Source of the DNA: Streptomyces sp. TRM70350
GTDB taxonomy: Bacteria; Actinomycetota; Actinomycetes; Streptomycetales; Streptomycetaceae
Direction of reading: 5' to 3'
DNA length: 64,000 nt
Assembly: GCF_019219825.1 (NCBI RefSeq)
Contig: NZ_JAHUXH010000002.1
Span: 186,001-250,000 of the forward strand
In this document: positions 9,200-17,917 of the stretch, piece by piece
Layout: every line of letters starts with the position of its first letter
Position numbering within the stretch: the first letter of the stretch is position 1
Notes under the pieces: model-generated
Seen by the model: the letters and a program-made list of their open reading frames with translations, nothing else
Database searches by the model: none
What the model was told of the DNA's origin: nothing
Position numbers and translations under genes: made by a program

Positions 9200-10318
9200 A
9201 TGCCGTTGACCCCCGAGGACGTGCGGAACAAGCAGTTCACGACCGTCCGCCTCCGAGAAGGCTATGACGAGGACGAGGTCGATGCCTTCCTCGACGAGGT
9301 CGAAGCCGAGCTGACCCGCCTGCTCCGCGAGAACGAGGACCTGCGCGCCAAGCTGGCCGCGGCCACCCGCGCCGCCGCCCAGAACCAGCAGAACATGCGC
9401 AAGCCCCCGGAGGGGCAGGACCAGCAGCAGGGTATGCCCCAGCAGGGCATGCCGCAGCAGGGCATGCGCGGTCCCGGCGCTCCTGTACCCGCCGGCATAT
9501 CGGGCCCGCCGCAGCAGCAGATGGGCGGCCCCATGGGTGGCCCGCCCCAGCTGCCGAGCGGTGCGCCGCAGCTGCCCGCCGGTCCCGGCGGTCAGGGTCC
9601 GCAGGGTCCCGGCCCGATGGGTCAGGGTCCGATGGGCCAGGGGCCGATGCAGGGCCAGATGGGCCCGGGCCCCATGGGCGGTCCGATGGGTGGTCCCGGT
9701 ATGCCCGGTCAGGGCCCCGGTGGCGACAGCGCCGCGCGCGTTCTGTCGCTCGCCCAGCAGACCGCCGACCAGGCGATCGCGGAGGCCCGTTCCGAGGCCA
9801 ACAAGATCGTCGGCGAGGCCCGTTCGCGGGCCGAGGGCCTGGAGCGGGACGCCCGCGCCAAGGCCGACGCGCTGGAGCGGGACGCCCAGGAGAAGCACCG
9901 TGTCGCGATGGGCTCGCTGGAGTCCGCCCGCGCCACGCTGGAGCGCAAGGTCGAGGACCTGCGCGGCTTCGAGCGGGAGTACCGCACGCGCCTGAAGTCC
10001 TACCTGGAGTCGCAGCTGCGTCAGCTGGAGACCCAGGCGGACGACTCGCTCGCCCCGCCGCGCACTCCGGCGACCGCGTCCCTCCCGCCGTCCCCGGCGC
10101 CCTCCATGGCACCGGCCGGCGCGAGTGCCCCGTCGTACGGCGGCAACCAGACGATGGGCGGCGGCCCCTCGCCGTCCGGTCCGTCCTACGGCGGTCAGCA
10201 GCAGATGTCCCCGGCGATGACCCAGCCGATGGCTCCGGTACGGCCGCAGGGCCCGTCGCCGATGGGTCAGGCCCCCTCGCCCATGCGTGGGTTCCTCATC
10301 GACGAGGACGACAACTGA
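9200..10318 (+). CDS. divIVA: Polar growth scaffold DivIVA (Wag31)
   Basis: DivIVA is a coiled-coil scaffold that gathers at hyphal tips and directs apical wall synthesis in streptomycetes. The 372-residue protein starts with the membrane-curvature-binding domain ([20 protein letters not shown], about 1-60). An unusual spacer of roughly 110 residues (about 65-175), very rich in Pro, Gln, Gly and Met, follows with repeated GPMGQ and MPQQG units. Next is the long coiled coil (about 180-275, with alternating Glu-Ala-Arg runs) and a disordered tail. The conserved end [11 protein letters not shown] is typical. ATG 9200 follows a GAGGTGAAGAG ribosome site. A strong hairpin terminator closes the dcw-linked run of + strand genes. 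Confidence 0.97.
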   Translation: MPLTPEDVRNKQFTTVRLREGYDEDEVDAFLDEVEAELTRLLRENEDLRAKLAAATRAAAQNQQNMRKPPEGQDQQQGMPQQGMPQQGMRGPGAPVPAGISGPPQQQMGGPMGGPPQLPSGAPQLPAGPGGQGPQGPGPMGQGPMGQGPMQGQMGPGPMGGPMGGPGMPGQGPGGDSAARVLSLAQQTADQAIAEARSEANKIVGEARSRAEGLERDARAKADALERDAQEKHRVAMGSLESARATLERKVEDLRGFEREYRTRLKSYLESQLRQLETQADDSLAPPRTPATASLPPSPAPSMAPAGASAPSYGGNQTMGGGPSPSGPSYGGQQQMSPAMTQPMAPVRPQGPSPMGQAPSPMRGFLIDEDDN

Positions 10319-10356
10319 CGGTTCGTAGTACGGCGTAGACGTCGGCGGCGTTCATA

Positions 10357-10397
10357 GGGCGGGGCCCCGGATTCCGAGTCCGGGGCCCCGCCCTTTT
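10357..10397 (+). terminator. divIVA terminator
   Basis: A perfect 15-bp inverted repeat lies 38 bases after the divIVA stop. The left arm is 10357-10371, GGGCGGGGCCCCGGA, and the right arm 10379-10393 is its exact complement. The loop has seven bases and the hairpin is followed by CTTTTG. This is a strong intrinsic terminator for the + strand unit. Confidence 0.85.
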
Positions 10398-10466
10398 GCT
10401 ACGCGTGTTCGCGGTTTTTGCCGTGTGTGTTCGGGTGTGGGTGCAGTTGTGTGGGTGTACGCAACG

Positions 10467-10514
10467 CCGAAGGCCCGGGCCCGCCAAGATTCTTTGGCGG
10501 GCCCGGGCCTTCGG
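10467..10514 (-). terminator. ileS terminator
   Basis: A perfect 21-bp inverted repeat (10467-10487 with 10494-10514, six-base loop) lies immediately past the ileS stop on the minus strand. It has no U-run, which is common for streptomycete terminators. With the divIVA hairpin it separates two convergent genes. Confidence 0.75.
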
Positions 10515-10521
10515 CCGGGGG

Positions 10522-13500
10522 TTATGCCTTGCGCAGGCGGAACGTCAGCGTCAGAGGCTCGTCCGTGAACGCCTCGCCGAACGTCTCGTCCCCCTTGCCG
10601 GACGCGAAGTCCGTCGCCAGCACCTCGTCGGCGATCAGCCCGGCATGCTCGGTCAGCGCGGCGACGGTCGCCGGGTCCGTCGCCGTCCAGCGCAGCGCGA
10701 TGCGGTCGGCGACGTCGAGGCCGCTGTTCTTGCGGGCCTCCTGGATCAGGCGGATCGCGTCACGGGCGAGGCCCGCGCGGCGGAGCTCCTCCGTGATCTC
10801 CAGGTCCAGGGCCACCGTGGCGCCCGAGTCCGAGGCCACCGACCAGCCTTCACGCGGGGTCTCCGTGATGATGACCTCGTCCGGAGCCAGGGTGATGGTC
10901 TCGCCGTCGACCTCCACCGACGCCGTGCCCTCGCGCAGGGCGAGGGACAGCGCGGCCGCGTCGGCGTTCGCGATCGCCTTGGCGACGTCCTGGACGCGCT
11001 TGCCGAACCGCTTGCCCAGCGCACGGAAGTTGGCCTTGGCCGTCGTGTCGACCAGGGAGCCGCCGACCTCGCTCAGCGACGCCAGCGACTCGACGTTCAG
11101 CTCCTCCGTGATCTGCGTGTGCAGCTCGGGGGAGAGGGCGTCGAAACCGGTCGCGGCGATCAGCGCGCGCTTCAGCGGCTGACGCGTCTTGACACCCGAC
11201 TCCGCGCGCGTGGCACGGCCCAGTTCCACCAGGCGGCGCACGAGCACCATCTGCTTCGACAGTTCCGGGTCGATCGCGGACAGGTCCGCCTCCGGCCAGG
11301 AGGACAGGTGCACCGACTCCGGCGCCCCGGGCGTGACCGGCACGATCAGGTCCTGCCAGACCCGCTCGGTGATGAACGGGGTCAGCGGGGCCATCAGCTT
11401 CGTGACCGTCTCGACGACCTCGTGCAGGGTGCGCAGCGCCGCCTTGTCGCCCTGCCAGAACCGGCGCCGGGACCGGCGTACGTACCAGTTCGACAGATCG
11501 TCGACGAACGCGGACAGCAGCTTGCCGGCGCGCTGGGTGTCGTACGCCTCCAGGGACTGGGTCACCTGGTCGGTCAGCGCGTGCAGTTCGGACAGCAGCC
11601 AGCGGTCGAGCAGCGGGCGGTCGGCCGGGGCCGGGTCGGCCTCGGACGGGGCCCAGTTCGACGTGCGGGCGTACAGGGCCTGGAAGGCGACCGTGTTCCA
11701 GTAGGTGAGGAGCGTCTTGCGGACGACCTCCTGGATGGTGCCGTGGCCGACGCGGCGGGCCGCCCACGGGGAGCCGCCAGCCGCCATGAACCAGCGGACC
11801 GCGTCGGCGCCGTGCTGGTCCATGAGCGGGATCGGCTGGAGGATGTTGCCCAGGTGCTTGGACATCTTCCGGCCGTCCTCGGCGAGGATGTGGCCGAGGC
11901 AGACGACGTTCTCGTACGACGACTTGTCGAAGACGAGGGTGCCGACCGCCATCAGCGTGTAGAACCAGCCGCGGGTCTGGTCGATGGCCTCGCTGATGAA
12001 CTGCGCCGGGTAGCGGGACTCGAAGAGCTCCTTGTTCTTGTACGGGTAGCCCCACTGCGCGAACGGCATCGAACCCGAGTCGTACCAGGCGTCGATGACC
12101 TCCGGCACGCGCGTGGCCGTCTGCCGGCACTGCGGGCAGGCGAAGGTGACCTCGTCGATGAACGGGCGGTGCGGGTCGAGGCCGGACTGGTCCGTGCCGG
12201 TCAGCTCGGTGAGCTCGGAGCGGGAGCCGACGACCGTGAGGTGGTCGTCCTCGCAGCGCCAGATCGGCAGCGGGGTGCCCCAGTAGCGGTTGCGGGACAG
12301 GGCCCAGTCGATGTTGTTGTTGAGCCAGTCGCCGTAGCGGCCGTGCTTGACCGTGTCCGGGTACCAGTTGGTCCGCTCGTTCTCCTCCAGCAGGCGGTCC
12401 TTGACGGCCGTCGTGCGGATGTACCAGGACGGCTGCGCGTAGTAGAGGAGCGCGGTGTGGCAGCGCCAGCAGTGCGGGTAGCTGTGCTCGTACGGCAGGT
12501 GCTTGAAGAGCAGGCCGCGGTTGCCGAGGTCCTCGGTGAGCTTCTCGTCGGCCTTCTTGAAGAAGGCGCCGCCGACGAGGGGGAGGTCCTCCTCGAAGGT
12601 GCCGTCCGGGCGGACCGGGTTCACGACCGGCAGGCCGTAGGAGCGGCAGACCCTGAGGTCGTCCTCACCGAAGGCGGGGGACTGGTGGACCAGGCCGGTG
12701 CCGTCCTCGGTGGTGACGTAGTCGGCGTTGACGACGAAATGGGCCGGGGCCGGGAACTCGACCAGCTCGAAGGGGCGCTGGTACGTCCACCGCTCCATCT
12801 CGGCGCCGGTGAAGCTCTGGCCGGTGGTCTCCCAGCCCTCGCCGAGGGCCTTGGCGACGAGGGCCTCGGCGACGACGAGCTGCTCCTCGCCGTTGGTCGC
12901 GACGACGTAGGTGACCTCGGGGTGGGCGGCGACGGCCGTGTTCGAGACCAGGGTCCACGGGGTGGTCGTCCACACCAGGAGCGCGGCCTCGCCGGCGAGG
13001 GGGCCGGAGGCGAGGGGGAAGCGGACGTAGACGGAGGGGTCGACGACCGTCTCGTAGCCCTGGGCCAGCTCGTGGTCGGACAGGCCGGTGCCGCAGCGGG
13101 GGCACCAGGGGGCGACGCGGTGGTCCTGGACGAGGAGGCCCTTGTTGAAGATCTCCTTCAGTGACCACCAGACCGACTCGATGTACTCGGGCTCCATGGT
13201 CACGTATGCCTCGTCGAGGTCGACCCAGTAGCCCATGCGGGTCGTCAGCTCGGAGAAGGCGTCGGTGTGGCGGAGCACGGACTCGCGGCACTTGGCGTTG
13301 AACTCGGCGATGCCGTAGGCCTCGATGTCCTTCTTGCCGGAGAAGCCCAGCTCCTTCTCCACCGCCAGCTCCACCGGCAGGCCGTGGCAGTCCCAGCCGG
13401 CCTTGCGGGCCACGTGGTAGCCGCGCATGGTGCGGAAGCGGGGGAAGACGTCCTTGAAGACGCGGGCCTCGATGTGGTGGGCGCCGGGCATGCCGTTGGC

Positions 13501-13659
13501 GGTGGGCGGGCCCTCGTAGAACACCCACTCGGGGCGGCCCTCGGACTGCTCCAGGCTCTTGGCGAAGATCTTCTGCTCGCGCCAGAAGTCGAGCACGGCG
13601 TGCTCAAGGGCGGGCAGGTCGACCTGGGCGGGCACCTGGCGGTACGTCGGCGTTGTCAT
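10522..13659 (-). CDS. ileS: Isoleucyl-tRNA synthetase, type 2, with GXHH signature
   Basis: IleRS charges tRNA-Ile with isoleucine in the cytoplasm and edits mischarged valine. From ATG 13659 the product is 1045 residues, the length of the eukaryote-like IleRS2 class, with GPPTANGMP before the signature and KMSKHLGN (residues 598-605) as the KMSKS loop. Where most class I enzymes have HXGH, this one reads GAHH at residues 59-62 (13474-13485), so the first His and the Gly have swapped places. That GXHH form is described in mupirocin-hyper-resistant IleRS2 enzymes. The start is fixed by GGAGGAAGC just upstream and the T-box leader; an upstream in-frame ATG at 13776 lies inside that leader and is rejected. 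The gene is alone on its strand. Confidence 0.95.
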   Translation of the reverse strand: MTTPTYRQVPAQVDLPALEHAVLDFWREQKIFAKSLEQSEGRPEWVFYEGPPTANGMPGAHHIEARVFKDVFPRFRTMRGYHVARKAGWDCHGLPVELAVEKELGFSGKKDIEAYGIAEFNAKCRESVLRHTDAFSELTTRMGYWVDLDEAYVTMEPEYIESVWWSLKEIFNKGLLVQDHRVAPWCPRCGTGLSDHELAQGYETVVDPSVYVRFPLASGPLAGEAALLVWTTTPWTLVSNTAVAAHPEVTYVVATNGEEQLVVAEALVAKALGEGWETTGQSFTGAEMERWTYQRPFELVEFPAPAHFVVNADYVTTEDGTGLVHQSPAFGEDDLRVCRSYGLPVVNPVRPDGTFEEDLPLVGGAFFKKADEKLTEDLGNRGLLFKHLPYEHSYPHCWRCHTALLYYAQPSWYIRTTAVKDRLLEENERTNWYPDTVKHGRYGDWLNNNIDWALSRNRYWGTPLPIWRCEDDHLTVVGSRSELTELTGTDQSGLDPHRPFIDEVTFACPQCRQTATRVPEVIDAWYDSGSMPFAQWGYPYKNKELFESRYPAQFISEAIDQTRGWFYTLMAVGTLVFDKSSYENVVCLGHILAEDGRKMSKHLGNILQPIPLMDQHGADAVRWFMAAGGSPWAARRVGHGTIQEVVRKTLLTYWNTVAFQALYARTSNWAPSEADPAPADRPLLDRWLLSELHALTDQVTQSLEAYDTQRAGKLLSAFVDDLSNWYVRRSRRRFWQGDKAALRTLHEVVETVTKLMAPLTPFITERVWQDLIVPVTPGAPESVHLSSWPEADLSAIDPELSKQMVLVRRLVELGRATRAESGVKTRQPLKRALIAATGFDALSPELHTQITEELNVESLASLSEVGGSLVDTTAKANFRALGKRFGKRVQDVAKAIANADAAALSLALREGTASVEVDGETITLAPDEVIITETPREGWSVASDSGATVALDLEITEELRRAGLARDAIRLIQEARKNSGLDVADRIALRWTATDPATVAALTEHAGLIADEVLATDFASGKGDETFGEAFTDEPLTLTFRLRKA

Positions 13660-13669
13660 CTGCGAGCTT

Positions 13670-13965
13670 CCTCCGGCGGACTTGCTGCCTTCCGTCCGGA
13701 GGGACGAGAGCTTCGACTCCTTACGCCGCTTTCGGCGCGCTCCCGCGGTACCACCCTCCTTGGCCCGCCGACGCACTGTTGTGCCTCGGTGAGCCCCCTC
13801 ATTGGGGTCGCGATGCCGGTTCTACTGACCCTGGCTCTTCAGCTGGGCTTTCTTCCGGCGGCTCCGGGGTGATCTTCACGTCGCGCTCGCCCCCGGGCTT
13901 CCACCGTCCCCGGGTCGCTCTGGGCTGCGTACGCCGCTACTCGTCCCCATCCACGCTTTTCGCTC
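13670..13965 (-). promoter_or_regulatory. T-box riboswitch leader of ileS (translational type)
   Basis: Read on the minus strand, the ileS leader contains the invariant T-box UGGUACCGCG (13744-13753). Its UGGU can pair with an uncharged tRNA end ACCA. About 120 bases upstream is an AUC isoleucine specifier triplet (13871-13873) in GUGAAGAUCACC, and near the 5' end the stem-I sequence GGGACGAGUA. Downstream, CCUCCGG (13696-13702) is complementary to the CCGGAGG ribosome site (13670-13676). The switch therefore most likely hides or frees the ribosome site, as known for actinobacterial ileS T-boxes, rather than terminating transcription. The 5' boundary is approximate. Confidence 0.9.
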
Positions 13966-14261
13966 CGCCCAGTGTACGGCGCCGGGCGGACAGCGGCCGA
14001 CCGGATTTCTGGAGGGGGCTGGGTGGGACGGGGATGGATGTAATATGACCCGATTGGTCAATTATGTGACTTCGGATCCTGTGATGTCCGGCTCGACGGA
14101 TTACCTGGCGGGGAGCTGGGCACAACGCATGCATGCCGGCCGCGCAGCGGCCGCGGGGCGGGCGATTCGGGCGGCGTGCCCCGTTGCCGCGGGACCCGAG
14201 TCGATTTATCGTCCCAGCACGATTCGCGTGCAAGATCACAATATGTGAAGGGGCCGCGGCC
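13966..14261. promoter_or_regulatory. Divergent region between ileS leader and the H1/DksA-like gene
   Basis: Nearly 300 bases with no supportable gene. It should hold the promoters for the ileS T-box transcript (minus) and the gene starting at 14262 (plus). Around 14041-14072 it is clearly AT-richer than its surroundings, with TAATATGA and TTGGTCAATTATGTG, so promoter elements probably lie there. I could not fit a -35/-10 pair with good spacing on either strand. A 67-codon ORF beginning at 14045 has no recognisable features and is not called. Confidence 0.4.
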
Positions 14262-16103
14262 ATGGTGGCGAAGAAGACCGCCGTACAGCAGTCGGCGTCC
14301 GGCAGGTCCACGAGCGCCTCCGGCGGGGCGGCGAGCGCGTCCGGTGGTACGGCCAAGGGTGCGGGCGGGAAGAAGAGCACGCAGGGGGTGACGTCGGCCG
14401 CGAAGCGCGCGGTGGGCAAGGCCATGAAAAGGGTGCGGGGGGCGACCGCCGAGCGGACGGCCGGGGCGCGGGCGGCGCCTGTGAAGAGGGGGGTGGGGTC
14501 GGGGTCGGGGTCGGGGTCGGGGGCTGGGAAGGGTACGGCTTCGGCGGGGGTGGCGGGTGAGAAGGGGGCCGCGGGGAAGGTTGCGGCCAAGAAGGCGGTG
14601 GGTGAGAAGGGGGGCGCGGGGAAGGCTGCGGCCAAGAAGGCGGAGGGGAAGAAGGCGGCGGCGAAGGAGACGGGCACCGGGAAAACTGCCGCGAAGACGG
14701 CGGCCAAGGAGGCTGCGGGTAAGAAGGCGCCGGTTGCGGGGGTGGCGGCCAAGAAGGCGGCCGTCGGGGAGGAGGCCACCGAGAAGCGGGCTGCGAAGAA
14801 GGTGTCGGGCAAGAGGGGGGCGCCGGAGGCGGTGGTCGGGGAGGAGGCCACCGAGAAGCAGGCTGCGAAGAAGGTGTCGGGTAGGAAGAGGGCGCCGGAG
14901 GCGGCGGTGGGTGAGAAGGCTGCTGTCGGGAAGGAGGCCACCGAGAAGCGGGCCGCGAGGAAGGCGTCGGCCAAGAAGGAGCCGGTCAAGCAGGCGGGGG
15001 CCGGAGAGGCGGGGGCCGGGAAGCAGGCGGCGAAGAAGGCTGCGGCCGAGAAGACCGCCGCCAAGACCGCCGCCAAGACCGCCGCCAAAAAGGCGGCTGC
15101 GGCCGAGAAGGCGGAAGTGCCCAGCGAAGCGGTGGCCAAGGAGACCGCTGCCAAGAAGGCCGCTGCCAAGAAGGCCGCGGGACCGAAGGAAGCCGCGGCA
15201 AAGAAGACGGCGTCGGCTAAGAAGGCCGCGGCCAAGGCGGTGGTAGCCGAGCACGCGGTGGCTGAGGGGGCCGCCAGGAAGGTGGCGTCGGGCAAGAAGG
15301 CCGCGGCCAAGGCGGTGGTAGCCGAGCACGCGGCGGCTGAGGAGAGCGCCAGGAAGGTGGCGTCGGGCAAGAAGGCCGCGGCCAGGAAGGCGGTGGTAGC
15401 CGAGCACGCGGCGGCTGAGGGGACCGCCGAGGAGGCGGCGGTGACCGGGCGTGCTGCGGCTGAGGAGGCCCTCGTCGAGAAGGCGGCGGGCGCTCAGGAA
15501 GCCGTAGGCGGCGAGGCGGCCGTCGGTGAGGACGCGGCCGTGGGCGTTGGGAAGCGGGCCGCGAAGAAGGTGCCGGGCAAGAAGGTGGGCGCGGCGCAGG
15601 CCGCGAAGCAGACGGGAGCCACGACGGTGGTTGCGAAGAAGACCCCTGGGCAGGCCACGGCGGCGCAGACCGCCGTCCCCAAGGCACGGGTCGCCGCGGC
15701 GGAGCCGGGCGATCTCGCGGTGCGCCCCGGTGAGGACCCCTGGACCCCGGAAGAGGTCGAGGAGGCCCACGGGGAGCTGACGTCCGAGATGGAGCGGCTG
15801 AGCGCCGAGATCGCCAACGCCGAGGCGTCCCTTGCCGGTCTGATGCGGGACTCCGGCGACGGCGCGGGCGACGACCAGGCGGACACCGGCGCCAAGAACA
15901 TCACGCGCGAGCACGAGCTGGCCCTCGCCGCCAACGCGCGCGAGATGCTGACCCAGACCGAGCACGCCCTGCAGCGCCTCGACGCGGGCACGTACGGCCT
16001 CTGCGAGAACTGCGGCAACCCCATCGGCAAGGCCCGTATGCAGGCCTTCCCCCGGGCCACCCTGTGCGTCGAGTGCAAGCAGAAGCAGGAGCGCCGGTAC
16101 TGA
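14262..16103 (+). CDS. Histone-H1-like Lys/Ala-rich domain fused to DksA/TraR zinc finger
   Basis: This 613-residue protein has two unlike parts. Residues about 55-450 are almost pure Ala, Lys, Glu and Gly with repeated AAKKA, EKAAKK and SGKKAAAK units, like histone H1 tails and the basic tails of actinobacterial HU proteins. The C-terminal ~110 residues form a DksA/TraR-type domain: a coiled coil (WTPEEVEEAHGELTSEMERL) and a four-cysteine finger with C581, C584, C602 and C605. DksA-like proteins bind the RNA polymerase secondary channel; the basic part should bind DNA or RNA nonspecifically. ATG 14262 follows AAGGGG at 8-base spacing. Family for the C-terminus is firm; the combined role is inferred. 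The repeats are prone to length change. Confidence 0.82.
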   Translation: MVAKKTAVQQSASGRSTSASGGAASASGGTAKGAGGKKSTQGVTSAAKRAVGKAMKRVRGATAERTAGARAAPVKRGVGSGSGSGSGAGKGTASAGVAGEKGAAGKVAAKKAVGEKGGAGKAAAKKAEGKKAAAKETGTGKTAAKTAAKEAAGKKAPVAGVAAKKAAVGEEATEKRAAKKVSGKRGAPEAVVGEEATEKQAAKKVSGRKRAPEAAVGEKAAVGKEATEKRAARKASAKKEPVKQAGAGEAGAGKQAAKKAAAEKTAAKTAAKTAAKKAAAAEKAEVPSEAVAKETAAKKAAAKKAAGPKEAAAKKTASAKKAAAKAVVAEHAVAEGAARKVASGKKAAAKAVVAEHAAAEESARKVASGKKAAARKAVVAEHAAAEGTAEEAAVTGRAAAEEALVEKAAGAQEAVGGEAAVGEDAAVGVGKRAAKKVPGKKVGAAQAAKQTGATTVVAKKTPGQATAAQTAVPKARVAAAEPGDLAVRPGEDPWTPEEVEEAHGELTSEMERLSAEIANAEASLAGLMRDSGDGAGDDQADTGAKNITREHELALAANAREMLTQTEHALQRLDAGTYGLCENCGNPIGKARMQAFPRATLCVECKQKQERRY

Positions 16104-16170
16104 CCACGTGCGCCGTCCTCGGCGTGCCGTACCCTCGTGCTCAGTCAGGCACCTAGGTTGAGGGACTCAC

Positions 16171-16842
16171 GTGGCAGAGGCGGAGCGCATCATCGGTATG
16201 CCGGGCACCCCGGACGCGGCGCGGGCCGAGCAGGAGCAGCCCGGCGACGACGCCGCGTCGCAGGAACGGTCCGGCTCCGAGGTGAACGGCGAGGCGGCGG
16301 CAGCGGCCGGCGCGTCCGGCACGGACGAGCGGGGCGCCCCGGCCGAGCGGCCCCGGGGCAAGCGCCGGATCGCCGTACTGTTCGCGGTCGCCGGATTCGC
16401 GTACGCCCTCGACCTGATCAGCAAGATGATCGTGGTCGCCAAGCTGGAGCACCACGAGCCGATCGAGATCATCGGGGACTGGCTGCGCTTCGAGGCGATC
16501 CGCAACGCGGGCGCGGCCTTCGGCTTCGGCGAGGCCTTCACCGTGATCTTCACGATGATCGCGGCGGCGGTGATCGTGGTGATCGCCCGGCTCGCCCGCA
16601 AACTGTACAGCCTGCCCTGGGCGATCGCCCTCGGCCTGCTGCTCGGCGGTGCGCTGGGCAACCTCACCGACCGGATCTTCCGCTCGCCGGGCGTCTTCCA
16701 GGGCGCGGTCGTCGACTTCATCGCGCCCAAGAACTTCGCCGTCTTCAACCTCGCCGACTCGGCGATCGTGTGCGGCGGCATCCTGATCGTGCTGCTGTCC
16801 TTCAAGGGCCTCGATCCGGACGGCACCGTCCACAAGGACTGA
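16171..16842 (+). CDS. lspA: Prolipoprotein signal peptidase LspA
   Basis: LspA (signal peptidase II) is a membrane aspartyl protease that removes signal peptides from prolipoproteins after Lgt has modified the lipobox cysteine. The 223-residue protein has a long hydrophilic N-tail (1-64) ahead of four membrane helices. Conserved blocks are FRNAG-type [12 protein letters not shown] (108-119), [11 protein letters not shown] with catalytic D167, and [11 protein letters not shown] with catalytic D196. GTG 16171 has TTGAGGGA upstream at normal spacing. The gene precedes an rluD-type gene, a common bacterial pairing. Its pathway partner lgt is at 53808-54728 in this window. Short direct repeats begin in its last two codons. 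Confidence 0.95.
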   Translation: MAEAERIIGMPGTPDAARAEQEQPGDDAASQERSGSEVNGEAAAAAGASGTDERGAPAERPRGKRRIAVLFAVAGFAYALDLISKMIVVAKLEHHEPIEIIGDWLRFEAIRNAGAAFGFGEAFTVIFTMIAAAVIVVIARLARKLYSLPWAIALGLLLGGALGNLTDRIFRSPGVFQGAVVDFIAPKNFAVFNLADSAIVCGGILIVLLSFKGLDPDGTVHKD

Positions 16843-16931
16843 CCACAACAGGACTGACGACAACAGGACTGACCACACCACGACTCGCCACAGCACTGAT
16901 CAAAGGACTGATCAAAGGACTGATCAACAGC
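16836..16931. repeat. 15-bp and 12-bp tandem repeats between lspA and rluD-type gene
   Basis: Four adjacent 15-base units (16836, 16851, 16866 and 16881; consensus GGACTGACCACAACA with the last two diverged) run directly into three 12-base units (16896, 16908 and 16920; CTGATCAAAGGA, last partial). The first unit includes the lspA stop codon, so the array may have grown out of the gene end. It spans most of the lspA-rluD gap. No gene is encoded here. Confidence 0.8.
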
Positions 16932-16972
16932 CTCCGGTCAGTGCTGTCGGACCCGTCCGGCATACTCGACGG

Positions 16973-17917
16973 GTGAGCACGATTCCCGAGATCCGTACCC
17001 TGCCCGTGCCGGACGGCCTGGAGGGCGAGCGCGTCGACGCCGCCATCTCCCGCATGTTCGGCTTCTCCCGTACCAAGGCCGCGGAGCTCGCCGCGGCGGG
17101 CAAGGTGCTGGTCGACGGCACGGCGGTCGGCAAGTCCGAGCGGGTGCGCGGCGGCGCCTGGCTGGAGGTCGAGATGCCGCAGGCGGCCCCGCCGGTGCAG
17201 GTGGTGGCCGAGCCGGTCGAGGGCATGGAGATCGTGCACGACGACGAGGACGTGGTCGTCGTCGTCAAGCCGGTCGGCGTGGCCGCGCATCCGAGTCCGG
17301 GGTGGACCGGGCCGACGGTCATCGGCGGCCTCGCGGCGGCCGGGTACCGGATCTCCACGTCCGGCGCGGCCGAGCGCCAGGGCATCGTGCACCGGCTCGA
17401 CGTCGGTACGTCGGGGCTGATGGTGGTCGCCAAGTCCGAGCGCGCGTACACCTCGCTCAAGCGGCAGTTCAAGCAGCGCACGGTCGACAAGCGGTACCAC
17501 ACCCTCGTGCAGGGCCACCCCGACCCCACCAGCGGCACCATCGACGCGCCCATCGGCCGCCACCCCAACCACGACTACAAGTGGGCGGTCACGGCCGACG
17601 GCAAGCCGTCCGTCACGCACTACGACCTGATCGAGGCGTTCCGCGCGGCCTCGCTGCTCGACGTGAAGCTGGAGACGGGCCGCACGCACCAGATCCGCGT
17701 CCACATGGCCGCGCACCGCCACCCCTGCGTCGGCGACCTGACGTACGGCGCCGACCCGACCCTCGCCAAGCGGCTCCGCCTGACCCGGCAGTGGCTGCAC
17801 GCCGTACGGCTGGGCTTCGAGCACCCCGGGGACGGTGAGTGGGTGGAGTTCGCCTGCGACTACCCGGACGACCTGCAGAACGCGTTGGACAAGGTGCGCG
17901 AAGAGACCTACGGATGA
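16973..17917 (+). CDS. RluA/RluD-family pseudouridine synthase
   Basis: A 23S rRNA pseudouridine synthase of the RluA family, closest in layout to RluD, which modifies uridines of helix 69. The 314-residue protein carries an N-terminal S4 RNA-binding domain (about 18-75, [30 protein letters not shown]). The catalytic domain has [16 protein letters not shown] and catalytic D143, then [14 protein letters not shown] and GDLTYG. GTG 16973 gives the full S4 domain. Its stop overlaps the ATG of the acetyltransferase gene in ATGA, implying coupling. The exact uridine target cannot be read from sequence. Confidence 0.9.
   Translation: MSTIPEIRTLPVPDGLEGERVDAAISRMFGFSRTKAAELAAAGKVLVDGTAVGKSERVRGGAWLEVEMPQAAPPVQVVAEPVEGMEIVHDDEDVVVVVKPVGVAAHPSPGWTGPTVIGGLAAAGYRISTSGAAERQGIVHRLDVGTSGLMVVAKSERAYTSLKRQFKQRTVDKRYHTLVQGHPDPTSGTIDAPIGRHPNHDYKWAVTADGKPSVTHYDLIEAFRAASLLDVKLETGRTHQIRVHMAAHRHPCVGDLTYGADPTLAKRLRLTRQWLHAVRLGFEHPGDGEWVEFACDYPDDLQNALDKVREETYG

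Noticed and set aside
10396..13164. A 922-codon open frame opposite ileS
   Set aside because: It is antisense to a certain gene. In high-GC DNA such frames stay open by chance, and the product has no recognisable domain.
14045..14248. Small ORF between the ileS leader and the H1/DksA-like gene
   Set aside because: No ribosome site, no family features, and it lies in the AT-richer promoter region.
14058..15965. Open frames of several hundred codons antisense to the Lys/Ala-rich gene
   Set aside because: They mirror GC-rich repeats of a gene whose own frame has clear coding sense and a DksA-type end. The antisense products are Arg/Leu/Gly strings with no motif.
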